The notes beneath the pieces were generated by a model. That model saw nothing but the letters and a program-made list of their open reading frames with translations, did not search any database and was not told where the DNA came from. Position numbers and translations under genes: made by a program. This document shows, one piece after another, positions 6,834 through 12,015 of a DNA stretch of 12,015 nt (its first letter is position 1; each line of letters opens with the position of its first letter). The DNA comes from an uncultured Collinsella sp. (GTDB taxonomy: Bacteria > Actinomycetota > Coriobacteriia > Coriobacteriales > Coriobacteriaceae): the NCBI GenBank assembly GCA_959026535.1, contig CAUFMB010000057.1:1-12015 (forward strand). Reading direction: 5' to 3'.

Positions 6834-6854
6834 TCCCTTCTAAAGGGAGTTGGC
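6834..6854 (-). promoter_or_regulatory. Leader hairpin sequestering the micropeptide ribosome site
   Basis: On the minus strand CCCTT-TAG-AAGGG (6847-6835) forms a perfect 5-bp hairpin that covers the AAGGGA ribosome site. The overlapping GCCAACTCC (6854-6846) is the perfect complement of GGAGTTGGC about 150 nt downstream (6692-6684), so the leader could switch between local and long-range folds. Confidence 0.5.
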
Positions 6855-6886
6855 CCATCCGTGCTCCATAGCAGTAGTCTAACGCA

Positions 6887-6925
6887 AAATGCGGGCAATA
6901 GGAACATCTGTTCGTATTGCCCGCA
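6887..6925 (-). terminator. Terminator of the alcohol/aldehyde dehydrogenase operon
   Basis: On the minus strand TGCGGGCAATA (6925-6915) pairs with TATTGCCCGCA (6900-6890). The stem continues, after a G/C-opposed mismatch position, with GAAC/GTTC around a 4-nt loop. A TTTT run follows. It starts 7 nt after the aldehyde dehydrogenase stop. The plus strand also shows a CCCTTTT tail, so it may end transcripts from both sides. Confidence 0.75.
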
Positions 6926-6932
6926 CCCTTTT

Positions 6933-8312
6933 CTAATGCACAAACATGCGCACGAACTTATGCTTCCAGTTTGCATAAGGAGCGTAACGGAATGGCACGT
7001 CCAGCCACGTTGCCTTGTTCACGATGCTCTTCTTGTGGCTAAACGCATCGAAGCTCTCGCGGCCATGGTACTGCCCCATACCGCTCGCACCCATGCCACC
7101 AAAGCCCATATGGCTCGTAGCCAAGTGCATAATCGTGTCGTTAACACAGCCGCCGCCAAAGGGCACGTAACGCACAAAGCGCTGCTGAACCGCGCGATCC
7201 TGGCTAAAGATATACAGGGCCAGCGGCGTCGGACGATCCGTAATAAACGTCTCGGCCTCGTCTAAGCTCTCAAACGTTAGCACCGGTAAGATGGGACCGA
7301 AAATCTCCTCCTGCATCACGGCGTCATCGGGGGACACACCGTCTAGAATCGTCGGCTCAATCTTGAGCGACGACTCGCGCGCCGTGCCTCCCAGCACAAC
7401 CTTATCGGGGTCGATTAGCCCGCGTACACGCGCAAAATGCTTGGCGTTGACGATATGCCCGTAATCCTCGTTATCGAGCGGATGCTCGCCAAACATACGG
7501 CGGACCTCCTCCTTGATGAGGCCCAACAGCTCATCGTGCACGCGCGTATCGACCAGCAGGTAGTCGGGCGCCACGCAGGTCTGCCCCACGTTGAGCCATT
7601 TACCAAAGGCGATACGCCGTGCCGCGACCTTCAGGTTTGCCGTCGCATCCACGACACAGGGGCTCTTTCCGCCCAGCTCAAGCGTCACGGGCGTAAGGTT
7701 TTTACTCGCGCGCTCCATGACGAGCTTGCCAACCGGAACACTACCGGTAAAGAAGATCTTGTCCCAGCATTCATCGAGCAGCGCCTCATTCTCGGCGCGC
7801 CCGCCCTCGACAACCGTCACCAGGCACGGATCAAATGCCTCTTCACAGATTTGCTTGAGCACCGCGCTCGAAGCCGGCGCATAGGCGCTCGGCTTGATGA
7901 CCACGGTATTACCTGCAGCGAGCGCGCCAGCGAGCGGCTCGAGCGTCAGCAAAAACGGATAGTTCCAGGGCGCCATGATGAGCGTAACGCCATAGGGCAC
8001 GGCTTGTGTCTTGCACACACTAATAGCATTAGCGAGGTCACACGGACGCAGGCGCGGACGACTCCATCGAGCCACATGCGCAATCTGATGACGAATCTCG
8101 GAAAGCGACGTGCCGATCTCGCACATATATGCCTCGTCATGCGACTTACCCAAATCGGTCTTGAGCGCATGGGCGATATCGGTCTCGTGTGCCCGCACCG
8201 CCTCGCGCAGGCGCACGAGGACGCGACGTCGAGCATCGACATCAAACGTGGCGTGCGTCTTAAAATAGGCGCGCTGCTCGCCGACAATGCGCGCGATTTC
8301 CTCGGTATTCAT
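6933..8312 (-). CDS. Aldehyde dehydrogenase, class 3-like
   Basis: NAD(P)-dependent oxidation of an aldehyde to an acid; 459 residues, the usual length of ALDH3-type enzymes. Visible residues: WNYPF with N117, K140 in VIKPS, the general base E212 in LELGGKSP, the nucleophile C246 in GQTCVAPDYLL, EEIFGP at 335-340, and the class 3 block FGGMGASGMGQYHG at 404-417. No signal peptide. The C-terminus ends in a basic/aromatic stretch (WKHKFVRMF) that may touch the membrane, as in fatty aldehyde dehydrogenases; this is inference. The ATG is 8 nt after the alcohol dehydrogenase stop. The ribosome site AGGAGG overlaps that stop codon, so translation is probably coupled. Together the pair can interconvert alcohol, aldehyde and acid. 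Substrate unknown. Confidence 0.93.
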   Translation of the reverse strand: MNTEEIARIVGEQRAYFKTHATFDVDARRRVLVRLREAVRAHETDIAHALKTDLGKSHDEAYMCEIGTSLSEIRHQIAHVARWSRPRLRPCDLANAISVCKTQAVPYGVTLIMAPWNYPFLLTLEPLAGALAAGNTVVIKPSAYAPASSAVLKQICEEAFDPCLVTVVEGGRAENEALLDECWDKIFFTGSVPVGKLVMERASKNLTPVTLELGGKSPCVVDATANLKVAARRIAFGKWLNVGQTCVAPDYLLVDTRVHDELLGLIKEEVRRMFGEHPLDNEDYGHIVNAKHFARVRGLIDPDKVVLGGTARESSLKIEPTILDGVSPDDAVMQEEIFGPILPVLTFESLDEAETFITDRPTPLALYIFSQDRAVQQRFVRYVPFGGGCVNDTIMHLATSHMGFGGMGASGMGQYHGRESFDAFSHKKSIVNKATWLDVPFRYAPYANWKHKFVRMFVH

Positions 8313-8320
8313 GGACCCTC

Positions 8321-9541
8321 CTAGTTCTCGCCCTCAAACATACCACCTGCAACAACTTCGTACATATGCTCGAGCTCCAGGCGGTCCATCAAAAGCGGAA
8401 CGGGATACAGGGGATTGGCCTCGGCGTCGGCATGGGCCGCCATTTGCGGAATATCGGAGCGGCGAATACCCGAGACATATTTGGGGATTCCCAGGGCCTC
8501 GTTCATGCGGTCGACCCAATCGATAAAGGCCTCGGCCGCAAGACTGTCCTGCGCGGTAGCCGGCGCAATGCCCGACATGCGAGCAAGATCGGCAAGCTTG
8601 GGGGCGGCGGCGTCACCATAAGCGCGAAGCATGTGCGGCAGGATGATCGCGTTGGCTAAACCGTGCGGAATTCCGTATCGGCCGCCCAGACTGTGCGCGA
8701 TGGCATGCACATATCCGACATAGGAGCGGGTAAACGCAACGCCCGCCTTATACGCCGCCGAAAGCATATTGCGACGCGCACGCATGTCGTCGCCATGCTC
8801 ATAGGCCTCGAGCAAATTGTCGTGGATGAGCTGCACCGCCTGTCGCGCCATCTTGCGCGTATAGGGCGTGGTGCTTCGCCCGATAAACGCCTCGACGGCA
8901 TGCGTCAGGGCGTCCATGCCCGTCTGCCCCGTAATGGAGGCGGGCAGACCGCGCGTAAACTCGGGGTCGTGCGCCGCAAAGCGCGGGATAAGCACAAAGT
9001 CGTTAATGGGATACTTGTAGTGCGTCTCGTCATCGGTAATTACCGCCGCAAGCGTGACCTCGCTTCCCGTGCCCGCCGTGGTGGGAACGGCGATGAGCAG
9101 CGGCAGACGACGATGAATCCGCAGCAGCCCGCGCATCTTGTTGATGGGCTTGCTTGGCTGCGCAATGCGTGCGCCCACGCCCTTGGCGCAGTCCATGGCT
9201 GATCCTCCGCCAAAACCGATAATGGCCTGGCAGGCGCGCTCTCGATACAGGGACGCCGCCTCCTCCACATTCGAGACCGTAGGGTTCGCACGCGTTTCGG
9301 CATAGACCGTAACGCCAATCCCCTGAGCCGTAAGCGCACGCTCGAGTGATGCCGTGAGTCCCAAACGTGCAATGCCAGGGTCTGTCACGATAAGGACCTT
9401 CTGGATCGAGCGCTTTTGAAGCACCGCGGGCACATCCTCGGCATGCTCCAGAATGCGCGGCTCGGTATAGGGCAGGATCGGCAATGCAATGCGAAAAACC
9501 GTCTGATATGTTCGGCACCAGGCACGACGGGCTAGATGCAT
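8321..9541 (-). CDS. Iron-containing (group III) alcohol dehydrogenase
   Basis: NAD(P)-linked alcohol/aldehyde oxidoreductase of the Fe-ADH family, 406 residues, cytoplasmic. The cofactor motif GGGSAMDCAKG (111-121) and TTAGTGSEVT (154-163) are present. The metal ligands are at the expected spacing: D210, H214, H279 and H293 (TGMDALTHAVEA, HAIAHSLGGRYGIPHG). The N-terminus (CRTYQTVFRIALPILPY) is the short hydrophobic lead common in this subfamily. The start at 9541 is chosen because AAGGAG lies 8 nt before it; an in-frame ATG 81 nt upstream would run through the operator-like palindrome at 9560-9575 and has no comparable site. First gene of an operon with the aldehyde dehydrogenase, divergent from rubrerythrin. 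Probably reduces an aldehyde for redox balance in fermentation; substrate not known. Confidence 0.92.
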   Translation of the reverse strand: MHLARRAWCRTYQTVFRIALPILPYTEPRILEHAEDVPAVLQKRSIQKVLIVTDPGIARLGLTASLERALTAQGIGVTVYAETRANPTVSNVEEAASLYRERACQAIIGFGGGSAMDCAKGVGARIAQPSKPINKMRGLLRIHRRLPLLIAVPTTAGTGSEVTLAAVITDDETHYKYPINDFVLIPRFAAHDPEFTRGLPASITGQTGMDALTHAVEAFIGRSTTPYTRKMARQAVQLIHDNLLEAYEHGDDMRARRNMLSAAYKAGVAFTRSYVGYVHAIAHSLGGRYGIPHGLANAIILPHMLRAYGDAAAPKLADLARMSGIAPATAQDSLAAEAFIDWVDRMNEALGIPKYVSGIRRSDIPQMAAHADAEANPLYPVPLLMDRLELEHMYEVVAGGMFEGEN

Positions 9542-9559
9542 AAAGGAAACTCCTTCATT

Positions 9560-9593
9560 TGTTGATAGGTCAACATTTGCTCGCCCGATTGTA
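9560..9593 (-). promoter_or_regulatory. Operator-like palindrome and -10 box before the alcohol dehydrogenase
   Basis: TGTTGA-TAGG-TCAACA (9560-9575) is a perfect 6-bp inverted repeat with a 4-bp centre, directly upstream of the ribosome site. On the minus strand TACAAT (9593-9588) is a good -10 box, which would put the palindrome at about +6 to +21. A repressor binding there could block transcription. No regulator gene is in the window. No good -35 box is seen. Confidence 0.45.
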
Positions 9594-9685
9594 CTCAGCA
9601 AAAATCGCAGACGGCCTCCCAATCGTTAATCAATCAACATCTTCATATCTCGAAATTGTTTTATTAAAAATCATTCCTAATAGGC

Positions 9686-9713
9686 TTCACATTTGGTTGC
9701 ATTTATGGATAAT
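9686..9713 (+). promoter_or_regulatory. Candidate rubrerythrin promoter
   Basis: TTCACA (9686-9691), a 16-bp spacer and GATAAT (9708-9713) lie in an AT-rich patch unlike the surrounding DNA. A start near 9720 would give a leader of about 78 nt that contains two hairpins. Confidence 0.45.
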
Positions 9714-9731
9714 AGAACTCGTCAAGACGCA

Positions 9732-9793
9732 CGTCCGGAGAGGGCCCTTACGGGACCGGACGAGCGCACAATCGCCATCGATCGAAAGGATCG
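9732..9793 (+). promoter_or_regulatory. Structured rubrerythrin leader
   Basis: CGTCCGG (9732-9738) pairs perfectly with CCGGACG (9756-9762). The enclosed 17 nt can form a small CCC-TTAC-GGG hairpin. A second stem, CGATC (9779-9783) with GATCG (9789-9793), encloses most of the AAAGGA ribosome site. The structures could stabilise the mRNA or modulate translation. No known riboswitch class is recognised. Confidence 0.4.
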
Positions 9794-9797
9794 AATC

Positions 9798-10358
9798 ATG
9801 AAGTTTGTTTGCCCCGTTTGCGGTTATGTGGAAGAGTTCGACGGCGACCAGCTGCCCGAGGACTTCAAGTGCCCCCAGTGCGGCGTTCCCGGTTCTCGTT
9901 TCCTGAAGCAGGAGGAGGGCCAGCTCGAGTGGGCTGCCGAGCACGTCGTGGGCGTCGCCAAGATGGAGGGCGTCTCCGAGGACATCGTTGCCGACCTGCG
10001 CGCCAACTTTGAGGGCGAGTGCTCCGAGGTCGGTATGTACCTGGCCATGGCTCGCGTCGCCCATCGCGAGGGTTATCCCGAGATCGGCCTGTACTGGGAG
10101 AAGGCTGCCCACGAGGAGGCCGAGCACGCCGCCAAGTTCGCTGAGCTCCTGGGCGAGGTCGTGACCGACTCCACCAAGAAGAACCTCGAGATGCGCGTTG
10201 AGGCCGAGAACGGCGCCACCGCCGGAAAGACTGATCTTGCCAAGCGCGCCAAGGCCGCTGGCCTCGATGCCATCCACGATACCGTGCACGAGATGGCTCG
10301 CGACGAGGCTCGTCACGGCAAGGCTTTCGCCGGCCTGCTCAAGCGCTACTTTGGCTAA
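9798..10358 (+). CDS. Rubrerythrin with N-terminal rubredoxin domain (reverse type)
   Basis: Cytoplasmic peroxide-scavenging protein of anaerobes: reduces hydrogen peroxide to water using electrons passed through its rubredoxin iron. 186 residues. The rubredoxin domain is at the N-terminus (CPVCGY at 5-10 and CPQCG at 25-29, ligands C5, C8, C25, C28), the opposite order to classical rubrerythrin. The ferritin-like diiron part follows, with ligand candidates E74/E77 (EGECSE), E107-x-x-H110 and E170-x-x-H173. The start is fixed by AAAGGA 7 nt before the ATG; an in-frame ATG 105 nt upstream would translate through the leader hairpin and has no ribosome site. Codon use is strongly biased to C/G-ending codons, as in highly expressed genes. 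Single-gene unit with its own promoter and terminator. Probably induced by oxidative stress, by family knowledge. Confidence 0.93.
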   Translation: MKFVCPVCGYVEEFDGDQLPEDFKCPQCGVPGSRFLKQEEGQLEWAAEHVVGVAKMEGVSEDIVADLRANFEGECSEVGMYLAMARVAHREGYPEIGLYWEKAAHEEAEHAAKFAELLGEVVTDSTKKNLEMRVEAENGATAGKTDLAKRAKAAGLDAIHDTVHEMARDEARHGKAFAGLLKRYFG

Positions 10359-10392
10359 GCCAACCGCTTGAGACATAACCTCTAGCTCGATG

Positions 10393-10423
10393 AGGCCCGG
10401 ACCGTATTGGTTCGGGCCTTTTT
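10393..10423 (+). terminator. Intrinsic terminator of the rubrerythrin gene
   Basis: AGGCCCGGACC (10393-10403) pairs with GGTTCGGGCCT (10409-10419) with one G-T pair and a 5-nt loop, followed by five Ts (10419-10423). Confidence 0.93.
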
Positions 10424-10488
10424 GTGTCTCGAGGACTCGTTAACGCCCTGAAATAGAGCTATCTTCGGCATCGGTCTCTCGTCAAAAA

Positions 10489-10611
10489 CTAAGTGAGTAG
10501 ACTTTTCGAAACTTGCCGAGCACGCCATCCATATTGCTTTATAAAGCCGCAGGTAAATGACTTGTTTCAAAACGGCCTGGTCGCCAAAGTGCTAAAAGCC
10601 TACTCACTTAG
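10489..10611. repeat. Copy 2 of the dispersed repeat: complete 123-bp element with terminal inverted repeats
   Basis: The left end CTAAGTGAGTAGACTTTT (10489-10506) is the inverted complement of the right end (10594-10611) at 17 of 18 positions. Inside the left end, CGAAACTTGCCGAGCACGCC matches copies 1 and 3, and the inner part TGCTTTATAAAGCCG (near 10535-10550) and ACTTGT (near 10560) align with copy 3. Both ends read AGTGAGTAG next to TA, but copies 1 and 3 have CA there, so a TA target duplication is not established. The element carries no gene. The right end overlaps the 3' end of the neighbouring gene. It looks like a miniature inverted-repeat element; no matching transposase is in the window. 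Confidence 0.8.
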
Positions 10612-11727
10612 AACCGCAGCCGTCCACGATCGAGCCATTTTGTGTCTAGCGGGCATCTTTCCGTCGATTACTCCCAATTTTGTCCAGTCAACGAATAGTT
10701 CAGACCGGAGTAATGCCTCAGCCCTTTGCTCATCTGAGCTTTTATCACGATATTCAGCATCGAGCATCCTGCATACGGTCTTAACGATCGCGCGGAATCT
10801 ACCCTCATCGGATATCTGTCTGTGTGTCAGGAGAAGTACATCGTAGCCCATGGCCTGAAGGGCCGTCATGCGGTCAGCGTCACGCAAGCCATCCCCCGCG
10901 CGTCCGTGCGAGGCCTTTCCCTGACATTCAATGGCCACCTGTCGCCTACCGTCCGGCGAAGAAAGAAGTAGGTCGATATATACACGGGACTTTCCCACAA
11001 TCGCTCGAGCACTTGTGTTTAGCATCACTTCAACATTAAGCTCTATGCCGCAAAAACCTTCGCCTCCCAGGGATCGCGGCAGTGCAAGTAGCAAATACGC
11101 CTCGACCTCAAAAGGCGACGCGGCACCCAATGGAACGAGTTGCGATACCGCCATAAATCTATTGCCGTAACGCATCCCACAAACATCTGAACAAAAACGG
11201 TCAAGGTCTCCGCCCAAAACCAAAGCGTCTCGACGCCATAAATTTGAGGCGGTGCCGTCCTCGGACGGGCAGCGCGCCCAACCGAACGTTGTCGAAATCG
11301 CACCCGAATCAATTGCACGCGAAAGCTCCGTCTCAAGTAACGCCGGCAGGGCACACACCGCAAACAAGCCACACATCTCCGCCAATACCAAAAGAAGCTG
11401 AAGATCCGTCAGATGCCGTGACATGATGAATGCCGTCAGTAGAGGAGACGTAATCAAAAATCCATGCTCCGTTTCCAGCACGGATTCCCTGGGGAGCTCA
11501 CCAAGAAACAGCCGCTGCCTAATGCTGGCAGGACAAGTCCGTTTGTTTCTCGTCCGAACCAATGTATGCAACGGAAAACCGAGCGCGACCGCAGCCGTCG
11601 GGTTGCGGGCGAGATCATATCGCTGCCGGTCTTCTTCCGGTCGTGGAAGCGGCGGACACAAAGCGCGGACTTGAGGAGGCAAACGCCAGTACCTAAAAGC
11701 CGATATGTCACAAAGTAGATCCTTCAT
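10600..11727 (-). CDS. AbiEi-like protein with C-terminal PD-(D/E)XK/DUF559-like domain
   Basis: Cytoplasmic protein of 375 residues from the ATG; a GTG two codons upstream (11733) would give 377. Neither start has a clear ribosome site. Numbering here is from the GTG. Residues 5-130 (LLCDISAFRYWRLPP, ALGFPLHTLVRTRN, FLITSPLLTAF, LAEMCGLF) resemble the AbiEi-like N-terminal part of large coriobacterial paralogue families. Residues 205-315 look like the Vsr/DUF559 fold: YIDLLL (D254), AIECQGKASH (E269-x-Q271, H276), RDADRMTALQAMGYDVLLLT (D287-R288). Gln in place of the usual catalytic Lys makes activity uncertain. Function unknown: could be an antitoxin/regulator, a nuclease, or an AbiE-type defence remnant. 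Base composition appears less GC-rich than neighbours. Its last codons and stop come from the right end of repeat copy 2, and copy 3 lies upstream. Confidence 0.72.
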   Translation of the reverse strand: MKDLLCDISAFRYWRLPPQVRALCPPLPRPEEDRQRYDLARNPTAAVALGFPLHTLVRTRNKRTCPASIRQRLFLGELPRESVLETEHGFLITSPLLTAFIMSRHLTDLQLLLVLAEMCGLFAVCALPALLETELSRAIDSGAISTTFGWARCPSEDGTASNLWRRDALVLGGDLDRFCSDVCGMRYGNRFMAVSQLVPLGAASPFEVEAYLLLALPRSLGGEGFCGIELNVEVMLNTSARAIVGKSRVYIDLLLSSPDGRRQVAIECQGKASHGRAGDGLRDADRMTALQAMGYDVLLLTHRQISDEGRFRAIVKTVCRMLDAEYRDKSSDEQRAEALLRSELFVDWTKLGVIDGKMPARHKMARSWTAAVLSE

Positions 11728-11810
11728 AGGCACAGGAGAACACGAATTTCAACCCAGTCAGTCACGCATTGGCGCGAACGCACCAAAAATGGCGCCGAAC
11801 GGACTGCCAA

Positions 11811-11887
11811 GTTTTCAACAGCCCTCCCCAACTGGCCAAAAGCTTGTCGAGAGCTGGACGAAGCCCTGTTGAAAACCCCATTTTTTT
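11811..11887 (+). terminator. 11-bp inverted repeat followed by seven Ts: possible terminator or small RNA end
   Basis: GTTTTCAACAG (11811-11821) and CTGTTGAAAAC (11866-11876) are perfectly complementary around a 44-nt loop that contains a small AGCT/AGCT stem. CCCCA and TTTTTTT (11881-11887) follow. The large loop is unusual for a simple terminator, so it may be the 3' end of a structured RNA or another interspersed repeat. On the minus strand it lies in the leader of the AbiEi-like gene. Confidence 0.45.
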
Positions 11888-11910
11888 CTCATGCAGAAGC
11901 TTTACGCGGC

Positions 11911-12015
11911 AAGTGAGTAGACTTTTTTGAACATTCCGAGCAGGCCGGTCTTCCTGCTTTTCAAAACCGACGCTCCTATAAGTTGTCAAGAGGCAGTTTG
12001 CGGGAGCGCTCTCTC
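11911..12015 (+). repeat. Copy 3 of the dispersed repeat (cut by right edge)
   Basis: It begins AAGTGAGTAGACTTTTTT, then GAACATTCCGAGCAGGCC, aligning with copies 1 and 2. TGCTTTTCAAAACCG and AAGTTGTCAAGAGGC continue the match to copy 2. The 105 bases present fall short of the 123 bp of copy 2, so the right inverted end would lie just beyond the window. It is in the same orientation as the left end of copy 2, so the AbiEi-like gene sits between direct copies. Confidence 0.75.

Larger units (their letters stand above)
11728..12015. other. Gene-free right end
   Basis: No convincing gene is seen. The stretch holds the leader of the AbiEi-like gene (minus strand), a large inverted repeat with T-run (11811-11887), and repeat copy 3 (11911 to the edge). 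Open frames here start with weak codons, run through these repeats and lack ribosome sites. Confidence 0.5.

Noticed and set aside
7437..8324. 295-codon open frame antisense to the aldehyde dehydrogenase
   Set aside because: Shadow of a gene with intact catalytic motifs.
10382..10570. 62-codon minus-strand frame
   Set aside because: Uses a TTG start and runs across repeat copy 2 and the rubrerythrin terminator.
11811..11876. TTTTCAACA-type words as DnaA boxes or an origin
   Set aside because: Only two sites in inverted order, each imperfect against TT(A/T)TCCACA-type boxes, with no dnaA/dnaN or AT-rich unwinding region.
11762..11989. 75-codon minus-strand frame
   Set aside because: TTG start, spans repeat copy 3 and the large inverted repeat; no ribosome site. 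More likely repeat sequence than a gene.

Overview
The window looks like chromosomal DNA from a gut Coriobacteriia species, most likely Collinsella or a close relative. The evidence is moderately high GC, an actinobacterial Ski2-type helicase with a DUF3516-like tail, a small rubredoxin-first rubrerythrin of anaerobes, an AbiEi-like/DUF559-like protein of a type I associate with this class, and short dispersed hairpin repeats. The taxonomic call is inference from gene content. There are no rRNA or tRNA genes, no CRISPR array, no phage structural genes and no full insertion sequence.

Layout. A repeat copy at the left edge (31-107) is followed by the helicase on the plus strand (231-2912). A two-way terminator separates it from the convergent DUF2130 coiled-coil protein (2992-4749, minus). 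Next on the minus strand is a probable two-gene unit: a calcineurin-like phosphoesterase (5718-6263) followed by a ChbG/YdjC-type deacetylase (4889-5653). Each is followed 7-8 nt after its stop by the same 35-bp hairpin repeat, and a strong terminator ends the unit at 4808-4840. Upstream lies a 59-residue charge-segregated protein (6330-6509).

The stretch 6510-6932 looks empty but holds a 27-codon hydrophobic ORF (6744-6827, minus). It has its own ribosome binding site, which is buried in a hairpin, and its 5' and 3' regions are complementary. This resembles a type I toxin mRNA. Then comes an aldehyde dehydrogenase / iron-type alcohol dehydrogenase operon (9541 down to 6933, minus), transcribed divergently from a rubrerythrin gene (9798-10358, plus). 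The two sets share a 256-bp control region with an operator-like palindrome.

The right end (10424-12015) looks like accessory DNA. A 377-codon AbiEi-like/PD-(D/E)XK-like gene on the minus strand sits between two copies of a dispersed repeat. One copy is a 123-bp element with 18-bp terminal inverted repeats, and its right end supplies the last three codons and the stop codon of the gene. Related copies sit at both window edges and are cut by them.

The strongest candidates for undescribed biology are the micropeptide locus at 6661-6854, the 123-bp repeat family, and the nuclease-like gene that the repeats bracket.
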